The position numbers and the translations under genes were made by a program. The notes under the pieces are model-generated. The model searched no databases. It saw only the letters and a list, made by a program, of their open reading frames with translations, and had not been told where the DNA came from. Shown piece by piece: positions 25,490 through 32,813 of a stretch of DNA of 64,000 nucleotides (its first letter is position 1; every line of letters begins with the position of its first letter). The DNA is from Streptomyces griseus subsp. griseus (GTDB taxonomy: Bacteria; Actinomycetota; Actinomycetes; Streptomycetales; Streptomycetaceae): positions 124,001 to 188,000 of the forward strand of contig NZ_JOJE01000001.1 of assembly GCF_000720255.1 (NCBI RefSeq), read 5' to 3'.

Positions 25490-26475
25490 AGGCCGCCGTC
25501 ATCGAGTCCGTGGGCCGCGCCGTCGTCGCCGAGGTTCCGGACCCGACGCCCGGGCCGCGCGAGGTCGTCGTCGAGGTCGCCGCGTGCGGCCTGTGCGGCA
25601 CCGACCTGCACATCCTCCAGGGCGAGTTCGCGCCCGAGCTGCCCATCGTGCCGGGGCACGAGTTCGCCGGCGAGGTGGTCGGGGTCGGCACCCAGGTCAC
25701 GGAGGTGTCGGCCGGCGACCGGGTCGCGGTGGACCCCTCCCTGTACTGCCACGAGTGCCGATACTGCCGTACCGGCCACAACAACCTCTGCGAGCGGTGG
25801 GCGGCGATCGGCGTGACGGCGGCCGGGGGCGCGGCGCGGTACGCGGTGGCGCCGGTCGCGAACTGCGTACGGCTGCCCGACCACATCCGCACTCAGGACG
25901 CGGCCCTGGTCGAGCCGCTGTCGTGCGCGGTGCGCGGCTACGACGTGCTGCGCTCCCGCCTCGGCGCCCACGTCCTGGTGTACGGCTCCGGGACCATGGG
26001 CCTGATGATGCTGGAGCTGGCGAAGCGGACGGGCGCGGCGAGCGTCGACGTGGTCGACGTGAACCCGGCCCGTCTGGAGACGGCCCGCCGGCTCGGTGTC
26101 TCGGCGTCCGCCGCGAGCCCGGACGAGCTGGACCGGCCGCAGGGCTGGGACGTGGTCGTCGACGCGACGGGCAACGCGGCGGCGATCCAGGACGGCCTCG
26201 ACCGGGTGGCCAAGGCCGGCACGTTCCTGCAGTTCGGCGTCGCCGACTACGCGACCCGGGTGACGATCGACCCGTACCGCATCTACAACCAGGAGATCAC
26301 GATCACCGGCTCGATGGCGGTCCTGCACAGCTTCGAACGAGCGGCGGAGCTTTTCGCGGGCGGCGTCCTCGACCCCGAGGTCTTCATCAGCGACAGGATC
26401 CCCCTGGACCGCTATCCCGAGGCCCTGGACCAGTTCGCGTCGGGCGTGGGCCGCAAGATCGTGGTGGTGCCCTAG
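25486..26475 (+). CDS. Zinc-dependent medium-chain dehydrogenase (polyol/sorbitol dehydrogenase-like)
   Basis: A 329-residue MDR-family enzyme. The catalytic zinc site is CGLCGTDLH with GHEFAGEVVGVG; the structural zinc lobe has CHECRYCRTGHNNLC with four Cys. The Rossmann loop is VYGSGTMGLM, and DVNPARLE follows, whose Asp favours NAD. It is coupled by ATGA to the permease, so it probably oxidises the imported polyol at the first catabolic step. Precise substrate cannot be told. Confidence 0.88.
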   Translation: MKAAVIESVGRAVVAEVPDPTPGPREVVVEVAACGLCGTDLHILQGEFAPELPIVPGHEFAGEVVGVGTQVTEVSAGDRVAVDPSLYCHECRYCRTGHNNLCERWAAIGVTAAGGAARYAVAPVANCVRLPDHIRTQDAALVEPLSCAVRGYDVLRSRLGAHVLVYGSGTMGLMMLELAKRTGAASVDVVDVNPARLETARRLGVSASAASPDELDRPQGWDVVVDATGNAAAIQDGLDRVAKAGTFLQFGVADYATRVTIDPYRIYNQEITITGSMAVLHSFERAAELFAGGVLDPEVFISDRIPLDRYPEALDQFASGVGRKIVVVP

Positions 26476-26543
26476 CGGGCGGCTCCGGTGGACGGGGGCG
26501 AAAATCGGTGGGGCGGTCGACCGCACCGCCCTACCATCGCCGC

Positions 26544-26771
26544 ATGCCCCGCCCTCAAGGTTTCCGATACGAGCGGCACGGTCCCGACACCGTCCACATC
26601 ACTCACCACGACCGCCCCGCCACCACCCTGCACGGTGCCCGGGCCGCCCAGTTCCTCGCCGAGGTCGAGAACGCGGCCTCCTACCCCCAGCTGGTCATGG
26701 CCCGCTGGACCGGAAACTACAAGCGGGGCAACGAACGGACGGCCCGCAACCATCCGTGCAACCGCCGCTGA
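26544..26771 (+). CDS. Small conserved hypothetical protein
   Basis: A 75-residue basic protein (MPRPQGFRYER start, then HITHHDRPATTLHGARAAQFLAEVE) that resembles a small conserved Streptomyces protein with no known role. The C-terminus (NYKRGNERTARNHP) is strongly basic. No signal or membrane segment. It lies 68 bases after the dehydrogenase operon and 54 before the TerD gene on the same strand. Coding nature is supported by third-position GC and the recognisable family pattern. Confidence 0.65.
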   Translation: MPRPQGFRYERHGPDTVHITHHDRPATTLHGARAAQFLAEVENAASYPQLVMARWTGNYKRGNERTARNHPCNRR

Positions 26772-26825
26772 CCCGATCGGCCGCTGGTAAGGGAACGGTA
26801 AAACGGCTTCGCTCGTTCACCCGGC

Positions 26826-28022
26826 ATGACAGCTATGACCCCCGGCTCGAACATCCCTCTCTCCGCCCCACGCGTGACGGTGGACGTCGCCGCCCCGGTG
26901 CGGCTCGACGTATCGGGCCTGCTGCTCACCGGCGACGGCAAAGTGCGCTCCGACGACGACTTCATCTTCTACAACCAGCCCGCCGGCCCGGGCGTGACGT
27001 ACCGCTCCGGCGGCGGCGCGGCGCCGGACGCCATCGTCGTCGACACCACCGCCCTCCCCCCGGGCATCGAGAAGATCGTCGTCACCGCCAGCCCCGACGC
27101 CCAGGGCCAGACCTTCCAGGGCGTCGAACCGACCGCCACCCTCCGCAACGCGGACGACAACAGCGTCCTCGCCACGTTCACGCCCCCGCAGCTCGGCACC
27201 GAGACGGCGCTGGTGGTCGTGGAGATCTACCTCCGGGGCGGTGTCTGGAAGGCCCGCGCGGTCGGCCAGGGCTACGCCAACGGCCTGGCGGGCATCGCCA
27301 CCGACTTCGGCGTCACGGTGGAGGAACCCGCGGCGCCCGCGCAGCCGGTGGCTCCCCCGGCGCCCACGACGCAGCCGCCGGCCACCGCGCCTGCCCCGCC
27401 CATGCCCCAGACGCCGCCCGCGCCCGCCGTGGCCCCCGCCACGGGGAAGATCAACCTCGACAAGGGCCGCGTCAGCCTCCAGAAGAACCAGACCGTCTCC
27501 CTCATGAAGGGCGGCCGGCCGCTGCTCTCGCAGGTCAAGATGGGCCTCGGCTGGGAACCGGCGTACCGGGGCAAGGACATCGACCTCGACGCGTCGGTCA
27601 TCGCGTACGGCCCGCAGCGCAACCACATCGACAGCTGCTACTTCGGCAAGCTGTCCATCGTCAACGGCGCGATCAAGCACTCCGGCGACAACCTCACCGG
27701 TGAGGGCGGCGGCGACGACGAGGTCATCGTGGTCGACCTCGGCCGCCTCCCCCAGGACGTCACCGGCCTGGTCTTCACGGTCAACTCCTTCTCCGGCCAG
27801 AAGTTCACCGAGGTCGCCAAGGCCTACTGCCGCCTCCTGGACGCGGCGACCGGCGAGGAACTCGTCCGTTTCGACCTCACCAACGCCGAACCCCAGACCG
27901 GCGTGATGATGGCCAAGCTGATCCGCCAGTTCTCCGGCGAATGGGACATGACAGCGATGGGCGACTTCGTGAAGGCCCGCACGGTACGGAACATGGTGAA
28001 GCCGGCGGCGCAGGCCCTGTGA
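26826..28022 (+). CDS. Double TerD-domain protein
   Basis: A 398-residue protein with two TerD-type Ca-binding domains joined by a Pro/Ala-rich linker (about residues 170-205). Domain 1 has LLLTGDGKVRSDDDFIFYNQP; domain 2 has GKDIDLDASVIAYG, GGDDEVIVVDLGRLP and VNSFSGQKFTEV, the standard TerD acidic loops. TerD proteins are associated with tellurite and other envelope or DNA stresses; the second domain here is the canonical one and the first is divergent. Cytoplasmic. Followed by a hairpin terminator shared with the convergent TetR gene. Confidence 0.88.
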   Translation: MTAMTPGSNIPLSAPRVTVDVAAPVRLDVSGLLLTGDGKVRSDDDFIFYNQPAGPGVTYRSGGGAAPDAIVVDTTALPPGIEKIVVTASPDAQGQTFQGVEPTATLRNADDNSVLATFTPPQLGTETALVVVEIYLRGGVWKARAVGQGYANGLAGIATDFGVTVEEPAAPAQPVAPPAPTTQPPATAPAPPMPQTPPAPAVAPATGKINLDKGRVSLQKNQTVSLMKGGRPLLSQVKMGLGWEPAYRGKDIDLDASVIAYGPQRNHIDSCYFGKLSIVNGAIKHSGDNLTGEGGGDDEVIVVDLGRLPQDVTGLVFTVNSFSGQKFTEVAKAYCRLLDAATGEELVRFDLTNAEPQTGVMMAKLIRQFSGEWDMTAMGDFVKARTVRNMVKPAAQAL

Positions 28023-28042
28023 CGACCGGTACGCATCCAGGG

Positions 28043-28062
28043 TGCCCCCGCTTCAGGGGGCA
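28043..28062. terminator. Hairpin between TerD and TetR genes
   Basis: TGCCCCC (28043-28049) and GGGGGCA (28056-28062) with a 6-base loop, placed between two convergent stop codons (28022 and 28078), so it can serve both strands. Confidence 0.6.
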
Positions 28063-28077
28063 TTCTGCGTTCGGTGT

Positions 28078-28656
28078 TCAGTCCGTGGCCCTCGCCCGCA
28101 ACCCCTCCACCAACAGCGACAAGTACCGTCGGATCTGCTTCCCCTCCCCCTCCGCCAGCTCCGACGCCGTAGCAACCCCATGTGCCAGCCGCAGCACGTC
28201 CACCGCCTCGATGTCCGCCCGCAACGCCCCCTCCCGCTGCGCGGCCTCCACCAGCACCACCGCCGCCTGCTTGAGAACGGTTCCGCACTCGGTGACCGCC
28301 ACCGCCCCCGCGTCCGTGACGGCCGACCCCATCAGTGCCTTCAACCCCCGCACCTGAAGGGTCGTCACACACACCTCGTTCAGCCAAGCCACCAGCGCCT
28401 CCCCCGGCGGCAGCTCCTCCGCGAGCTCCCCCGCCCGTGCCGCCAGCTCCTCGATCCGCCCGACGTAGGCGGCCTCCAGCAGCGCGTGCCGATTGGGGAA
28501 GTGCCGGTAGAGCGTGCCGGAGCCGACCCCCGCCCGCTTGGCGATGTCATCGAGTGAGGCGTTCTCCCCATGCTCGGCGAAAGCGTCCGTCGCTGCCCTC
28601 AGCAACCGCTCGTAGTTGCGACGGGCATCCGCACGCATGGGCCTGACCTGCGCCAT
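28078..28656 (-). CDS. TetR-family regulator
   Basis: A 192-residue repressor. The N-terminal HTH is ENASLDDIAKRAGVGSGTLYRHFPNRHALLEA (helix 3 GTLYRHF). The C-terminal ligand domain resembles the SbtR-type group (EVCVTTLQVRGLKALM). ATG 28656 has AAGGAG seven bases upstream, which decides it over the inner ATG at 28638. It is divergent from the NTF2-like gene at 28704 with a perfect 17-bp palindrome between, the likely operator for both. Confidence 0.88.
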   Translation of the reverse strand: MAQVRPMRADARRNYERLLRAATDAFAEHGENASLDDIAKRAGVGSGTLYRHFPNRHALLEAAYVGRIEELAARAGELAEELPPGEALVAWLNEVCVTTLQVRGLKALMGSAVTDAGAVAVTECGTVLKQAAVVLVEAAQREGALRADIEAVDVLRLAHGVATASELAEGEGKQIRRYLSLLVEGLRARATD

Positions 28657-28685
28657 CCAGATACTCCTTGCGAGCCGGGGACACC

Positions 28686-28702
28686 CTCGGTATGGTACCG
28701 AG
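28686..28702. promoter_or_regulatory. Probable TetR operator, perfect 7-3-7 palindrome
   Basis: CTCGGTA-TGG-TACCGAG, seven-base arms and a three-base spacer, located between the divergent TetR gene (start 28656) and the NTF2-like gene. It ends one base before ATG 28704, so repressor binding would block initiation of the rightward transcript. Confidence 0.65.
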
Positions 28703-28703
28703 C

Positions 28704-29117
28704 ATGAAACGGAGACAGTCCCCGGTTAGAGCCGTCCTGGACCGCTACCGAAGGGCGCTGCTCGACTCCTCGGCCGACGAGCTGGCCGACCTCTACGCCC
28801 CCGACGCCGTGCACGAGGTGCCGTTCCCCTTCCCGGGACTGCCCGAGCGCTGCGACGGACGCGAAGAGGTGCGCGCCGCGTACCGCGCCGCCTGGGCAGC
28901 CAGTCCGGCACGGCCCGAACACGTCGTCGAGGTGGCCGTCCACGAGACCACCGACCCGGAAGTGATCGTCGTGGAGCAGATCGTCACCGGAACCCTCGCC
29001 ACCACCGGTGCAGCGTTCCGGGTACCGGGCCTGCTGGTGATGCGGGTGCGCGACGGCGCGATCGTGCACGTGCGCGACTACATGGACGGCTCGGCAGCGG
29101 TCCGCGCCGCCGGCTAG
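28704..29117 (+). CDS. SnoaL/NTF2-like small protein
   Basis: A 137-residue protein of the NTF2-like superfamily (SnoaL type). It begins [19 protein letters not shown] and has [31 protein letters not shown] and a C-terminal [15 protein letters not shown], the usual cone-shaped fold pattern. Members range from polyketide cyclases to detoxifying isomerases; function here is unknown. ATG 28704 directly abuts the palindrome, which would suit a leaderless transcript; ATG 28692 lies inside the palindrome and lacks a ribosome site. Its stop overlaps the convergent acdS stop. Confidence 0.82.
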   Translation: MKRRQSPVRAVLDRYRRALLDSSADELADLYAPDAVHEVPFPFPGLPERCDGREEVRAAYRAAWAASPARPEHVVEVAVHETTDPEVIVVEQIVTGTLATTGAAFRVPGLLVMRVRDGAIVHVRDYMDGSAAVRAAG

Positions 29118-30130
29118 AACAGCGCGCTGTACGCGTTCAGCGCCGGCTGCCCGCCGAGGTGGGCGTAGAGCACGGTGGACCCGGGTTCGATATCGCCGCG
29201 CCGGACCATGTCGACCATGCCGGCCATCGACTTCCCCTCGTACACGGGGTCGGTGACCATGCCCTCGGTCCGTGCGGCCAGCCGCATCGCCTCCAGCGTG
29301 GCCTCGTCGGGGACGCCGTAGACACCCGCGTGGTACCGCTCGTCCAGTTCGACGTCCGCCTCGGTCAGCTCACGCTCGACACCGATGAGCTGTCCGGTGC
29401 GGTGGGCTATGCGGGCGATCTGGGTCCGGGTGGCGGCGGGCTTCGCGGAGGCGTCGACGCCGAGCACGCGCCGCGGCCGGCCGCCCGCCTCCTCCAGCAC
29501 GGCGAACCCGGCGACCATGCCCGCCTGCGTGGAGCCGGTCACCGAGCAGACGACGACGGTGTCGAAGAAGACTCCCAGCGCCCGCTCCTGTTCGGCCACT
29601 TCACAGGCCCAGCCGGCGAAGCCGAGGCCGCCGAGCGGGTGGTCCGAGGCGCCGGCTGGAATGGCGTACGGCTTGCCGCCCGCCTCCTCGACCTCCCGCA
29701 ACGCCTGCTCCCAGCTCTCCTTGAAGCCGATCCCGAACCCCGCCTTCACCAGCCGTACGTCGGCCCCGGCGAGCCGGCTGACGAGGATGTTGCCGACCTT
29801 GTCGTACACGGCGTCCGGCCAGTCGACCCAGCTCTCCTGGACCAGCACGCACTTGAGCCCGGCGCGCGCGGCGACCGCGGCGACCTGGCGGGTGTGGTTG
29901 GACTGCACCCCGCCGATCGACACCAGGGTGTCGCAGCCCTGCGCGAGGGCGTCGGCGACCAGGTACTCCAGCTTGCGGGTCTTGTTGCCGCCGTAGGCGA
30001 TGCCGGAGTTGCAGTCCTCGCGCTTGGCCCAGAGGGTGGCGCCGCCGAGGTGCGCGGTGAGCCGCTCCAGGGGATGCACGGGGGACGGGCCGAAGAGCAG
30101 CGGGTAACGCTCGTACGAGGAAAGGGACAT
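29114..30130 (-). CDS. acdS: 1-aminocyclopropane-1-carboxylate (ACC) deaminase
   Basis: A 338-residue PLP enzyme, the standard AcdS length. The N-terminal [19 protein letters not shown] is typical; the PLP Lys is K50 in [10 protein letters not shown]. Residues that separate ACC deaminases from D-cysteine desulfhydrases are present: Y297-E298 in [12 protein letters not shown] and L325 in YAHLGG. It cleaves the plant ethylene precursor ACC to 2-oxobutyrate and ammonia, in keeping with plant association suggested by the pectin cluster. A GntR gene lies 14 bases upstream on the same strand. Confidence 0.92.
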   Translation of the reverse strand: MSLSSYERYPLLFGPSPVHPLERLTAHLGGATLWAKREDCNSGIAYGGNKTRKLEYLVADALAQGCDTLVSIGGVQSNHTRQVAAVAARAGLKCVLVQESWVDWPDAVYDKVGNILVSRLAGADVRLVKAGFGIGFKESWEQALREVEEAGGKPYAIPAGASDHPLGGLGFAGWACEVAEQERALGVFFDTVVVCSVTGSTQAGMVAGFAVLEEAGGRPRRVLGVDASAKPAATRTQIARIAHRTGQLIGVERELTEADVELDERYHAGVYGVPDEATLEAMRLAARTEGMVTDPVYEGKSMAGMVDMVRRGDIEPGSTVLYAHLGGQPALNAYSALF

Positions 30131-30144
30131 GGGTCCTCCCGGGT

Positions 30145-30792
30145 TCAGTCGCAGTCGGCGAGCTCTTCGAGCCCCCGCCAGATCTCGGCGGTGACGCGGA
30201 CCGCCCCGGCCACGTCACGGTCCGCGCAGGCCTCGATGAGCCGCTCGTGCAGCCCGGCCGAACGGCAGTTGCCGCCCTCGCCGAAACGCTGTCGCTCCAG
30301 CCGGCGGATGAGCGGGGTGTAGCGGGCGACGGTCGCGGCGGCCGCGCGGTTGCCGCTCACCCGCACGAGAACGTCGTGCAGCTCGTCGTCGGCCCGCAGC
30401 GCCCCGTCCACGTCCCCGGCGCGGACGGCGGCGGCGAACCGCTCGTTGGCCGCGCGCATCACCTCGACATCGGCGTCCCCCAGCCGGGGCACGCCGATCC
30501 GGACCGCCAGCTCGTGCATGGCGCCGACCACGGCGGCCGCGTCCCGCACGTCGGCGGCCACGACCGGGGTGACCCGGGTGTAGCTCTGCGGCTTGCTCTC
30601 CAGCAGCCCCTCGTCGACGAGCCGCGCGAACGCCTCCCGCACCGGCGCCCGCGACAGCCCGAGCCGCTCCGCGAGATCGGCGTCCCGCACCACCGTGCCG
30701 GGTCCGATCTCACCGGCGACGATGGCGTCCCGGATGGACGCGTAGGCGCGGTCCCTGAGCAGGGTGCGCGGCACGGGTCGAATGGCCTCCAC
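30145..30792 (-). CDS. GntR-family (FCD) regulator of acdS
   Basis: A 215-residue regulator. HTH region: [33 protein letters not shown]; the FCD domain includes [19 protein letters not shown] and [15 protein letters not shown], with the metal-binding Asp/His pattern and [16 protein letters not shown] 30792 is chosen because a promoter (TTGTCG-18 bp-TAACAT) ends seven bases before it, implying a leaderless message. It is cotranscribed with acdS and probably senses ACC or a related amino acid. Confidence 0.85.
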   Translation of the reverse strand: MEAIRPVPRTLLRDRAYASIRDAIVAGEIGPGTVVRDADLAERLGLSRAPVREAFARLVDEGLLESKPQSYTRVTPVVAADVRDAAAVVGAMHELAVRIGVPRLGDADVEVMRAANERFAAAVRAGDVDGALRADDELHDVLVRVSGNRAAAATVARYTPLIRRLERQRFGEGGNCRSAGLHERLIEACADRDVAGAVRVTAEIWRGLEELADCD

Positions 30793-30799
30793 AACTGAA

Positions 30800-30829
30800 A
30801 TGTTAGATATCAATCCTGGTTCCCGACAA
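30800..30829 (-). promoter_or_regulatory. Leaderless promoter of the gntR-acdS operon
   Basis: On the minus strand TTGTCG (30829-30824), 18-base spacer, TAACAT (30805-30800), then seven bases to the GTG start. The spacing fits a housekeeping sigma promoter initiating at the start codon. Confidence 0.55.
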
Positions 30830-30843
30830 GACCCCGGACACGC

Positions 30844-30875
30844 GAGAGGGCCCGCACCGGAGTACGGGCCCTCTC
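30844..30875 (-). terminator. Terminator after the Ro60 gene
   Basis: Perfect 11-bp arms GAGAGGGCCCG (30844-30854) and CGGGCCCTCTC (30865-30875) around a 10-base loop, 18 bases after the Ro60 stop codon. Confidence 0.75.
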
Positions 30876-30892
30876 CACGCGACACGACCAGT

Positions 30893-32476
30893 TCAGGCAG
30901 CCCAAGGCCAGTCGGCGTCCCGGGCCGCCTCGAGCAGCGGCACCATCCGGAAAGCCGCGTCCGAGAGGCCGCCGAAGGTGTGCCGGTTGCCCTTCCCGGC
31001 CGGGCCGTGGCCTGCCCGGTATCCGGCGAGGTTCCAGGTGTAGACCGGCACATGCGCGGGGACCTGCTCGGTCGGCTCGCCGTGCGGGCTGTACGCGTAC
31101 TGCTCGTCGGTGATGATCAGTACCCGGTCGTGCTCGCGGTAGTGGCGCCGCACCGCACCGGTGGTGTCGGTGCCGCCCAGGTCGCCGAAGCGCTCCAGGA
31201 CCCGCAGCACGGACTCGCCCCGGTGGAATCCGACCGCCTTGCTGGTCGTGCCGAACTCGACGAGGTCCGCGTCCGCCGCCCGCAGCGCGAGCGCCGTGCC
31301 GAAGATCGCCGCCGCGTCGGCCCGGTTGAGCTCGGAGCGGTCCGAAAGCCGCGAGTAGAACATCGAGCCCGACCGGTCGACGAGCACCAGCGTCCGCCCG
31401 GACAGCGCCGGCACGTTGGCCAGCGAGTGACCGAGCGCCTGCTCCAGCGGGTACGCCCAGCGCAGCGACGGCGCGTGCTGGTACGCGGCGAGGTAGCGGA
31501 ACGGGAACTGCCGCGAACGAGCGACCTCCGCCGGGCCACTGATCCGGGCCGCCACACCCGCCGCGACCTCGTCGGAGACACCGGCCTCGTCGAAGTTGCG
31601 CAGGTTGCGGACGAGCGCCATGGGTCCCATGGACGGAATGACCGCCTCCCAGGCCTCCTTGTCCATCGGCCCCTGCAACCAGCCCGCCAGCGCCTCCCAC
31701 GTCATCCCGGCCGCCGCGAGCCGCCCGGCGCCGCCCTCCGAGGTGACGACCGCGCGCCGCTCCTCGACGGGCAGCGCCATGAGCTCGCGGTGCGCCGTGA
31801 GGAGATGGTTCGACGTGGGCGGCACCGCCGTGTCCGGGTTGTGCCGGCGGTCGAGGGCGTACTGGAACAGCTCGCCCTGCCACGGCTTGTCCGGGTCCGG
31901 CGCCGCGTGCACCAGGTTGAGGATGTCGCCGAAGCGGTACCCCTTGGAGGCGGTGTCGTACTTCAGCAGCGACTTGCCGCTGTAGAGACGCCGTACGGCG
32001 TCGGCGATCCCGCGCTTGACGGGCTTCGGGACGTTCCGGCCGTACCGCGCCGTCCAGTAGGCCAGCAGTTCACCGGGCTCGTCCGGTCGCTGGAGCACGC
32101 AGGCCACGACCTCGCGGTTCGACGGACCGTCGGTCGCGCCGGCCTCCAGGCGTGCCTTCACGTACTCGGCGGCCCCGACGACCGCGGCCGTACGGAGCCG
32201 GCCCTCGCCTCGCAGCCAGCCGAGCAGGCCGGCCGTCCACTCCGGGTCGGTGACGGCGAGCTCGCGCACGAGCCGCTGGTACCGGTCGTCGCGGTCGGCG
32301 CCGGTCTCGTAGAAGGTCTGCTGCGACACGAAGTTGGAGACGGCGAGGAGGAAGAGCTCGGAGCGTGCGTCCCGCTCGCGACCGCGGCCGCCCTCATAGG
32401 TACGGAGCAGCCGGCCCGTCGAGGTGACGCGTGAGGTCGGCTGCGCCTTGGCCGCACGTGTGTTGAATCGCGCCAT
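30893..32476 (-). CDS. rsr: Ro60/Rsr ring protein (TROVE + von Willebrand A domains)
   Basis: A 527-residue bacterial Ro60 orthologue. Residues about 15-355 are the TROVE HEAT-repeat ring that binds single-stranded RNA ends and Y RNAs (SNFVSQQTFYETGADRD, AAEYVKARLEAG, KGYRFGDILNLVHAAP). Residues about 361-525 are the vWA domain with MIDAS DRSGSM at 367-372, GGTDTTGA and ITDEQ. In Deinococcus and Salmonella, Rsr uses a Y RNA to tether PNPase for structured-RNA decay. Here two Y RNA genes lie immediately upstream on the same strand. ATG 32476 follows a GGGGGG run at about eight bases. Confidence 0.93.
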   Translation of the reverse strand: MARFNTRAAKAQPTSRVTSTGRLLRTYEGGRGRERDARSELFLLAVSNFVSQQTFYETGADRDDRYQRLVRELAVTDPEWTAGLLGWLRGEGRLRTAAVVGAAEYVKARLEAGATDGPSNREVVACVLQRPDEPGELLAYWTARYGRNVPKPVKRGIADAVRRLYSGKSLLKYDTASKGYRFGDILNLVHAAPDPDKPWQGELFQYALDRRHNPDTAVPPTSNHLLTAHRELMALPVEERRAVVTSEGGAGRLAAAGMTWEALAGWLQGPMDKEAWEAVIPSMGPMALVRNLRNFDEAGVSDEVAAGVAARISGPAEVARSRQFPFRYLAAYQHAPSLRWAYPLEQALGHSLANVPALSGRTLVLVDRSGSMFYSRLSDRSELNRADAAAIFGTALALRAADADLVEFGTTSKAVGFHRGESVLRVLERFGDLGGTDTTGAVRRHYREHDRVLIITDEQYAYSPHGEPTEQVPAHVPVYTWNLAGYRAGHGPAGKGNRHTFGGLSDAAFRMVPLLEAARDADWPWAA

Positions 32477-32529
32477 GGTGAATTCCCCCCGAATTCAATT
32501 GCATTTCGGAGAGAGGCGCAGCGGAAGGA

Positions 32530-32671
32530 GGGTGCCCGAGATCAGGAGTCGGCGACGGACTTAGCCAGATGCTCTACCGATTGAGCTACACCGACCCGAA
32601 GTCGATGACGGGACTCGAACCCGCAACCGTCCGATCCAATGAAGTAACCGTTGCCTGCGCACCGGGCACCC
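32530..32671 (-). ncRNA. yrlA: YrlA-type Y RNA with permuted tRNA-like module
   Basis: A 142-nt RNA closed by a perfect 9-bp end helix, GGGTGCCCG (32671-32663) with CGGGCACCC (32538-32530). Inside is the putative Ro-binding helix, GGCAACGG (32655-32648) with CCGTCGCC (32558-32551), interrupted by one A-C mismatch. The distal part is a tRNA mimic in permuted order: T arm, 7-bp acceptor-like stem, D arm. It lies directly upstream of the Ro60 gene, the place where yrlA is found in other bacteria. Ends are inferred from the helix and not mapped. Confidence 0.88.
32571..32624 (-). other. Circularly permuted tRNA-like module of the Y RNA (not a tRNA)
   Basis: Reading 5' to 3': T arm GCGGG-TTCGAGT-CCCGT (32624-32608); acceptor 3' strand CATCGAC (32607-32601); a UUCGG loop; acceptor 5' strand GTCGGTG (32595-32589), pairing over 7 bp with one G-U; then U8-A9 equivalents TA; then D arm GCTC-AATCGGTA-GAGC (32586-32571). 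The T loop obeys TTCRANY and the D loop has the GG pair. Order is reversed relative to tRNA, the acceptor ends are joined, and there is no anticodon arm or CCA end. Confidence 0.88.
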
Positions 32672-32681
32672 ACCATGAGCT

Positions 32682-32758
32682 GCGCCTCCCGAGATCAAGT
32701 CGGCGGCGGCGCTGGATTCTTTGCAAGAAGTAGCCGCTGCCTTCGCACCGGGAGGTGC
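32682..32758 (-). ncRNA. Second, short Y RNA without the tRNA module
   Basis: A 77-nt RNA closed by CCTCCCG (32755-32749) with CGGGAGG (32691-32685), plus an outer GC pair step across one mismatch. The Ro-type helix is GGCAGCGGC (32741-32733) with GCCGCCGCC (32710-32702), carrying an A-C mismatch at the same position as in the neighbour. The cap is a small hairpin TTCTT-GCA-AAGAA (32729-32717). Flanking single-stranded blocks (GTGCGAA, TACTTC, GACTTGATCT) match the YrlA copy. Resembles the simpler second Y RNA (YrlB) known beside YrlA in Salmonella. Confidence 0.8.
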
Positions 32759-32774
32759 GTTCTTTCGTGATCTC

Positions 32775-32780
32775 AATGTA
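32775..32780 (-). promoter_or_regulatory. Candidate -10 box for the Y RNA transcript
   Basis: TACATT on the minus strand, placing a start near 32768, about ten bases before the first Y RNA helix and 46 bases after the upstream phosphatase stop. No clear -35 is visible (closest is TTCGCG at a long spacing), so this is tentative. Confidence 0.35.
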
Positions 32781-32813
32781 GGAGACGCAGCTCGGGTGTC
32801 GCGAACGAATTAA

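Noticed and set aside
32571..32640. A tRNA gene on the minus strand (tRNA-like T and D arms)
   Set aside because: The arms are in permuted order, the acceptor strands are joined by a loop, and anticodon arm and 3' end are lacking; it fits a Y RNA module.
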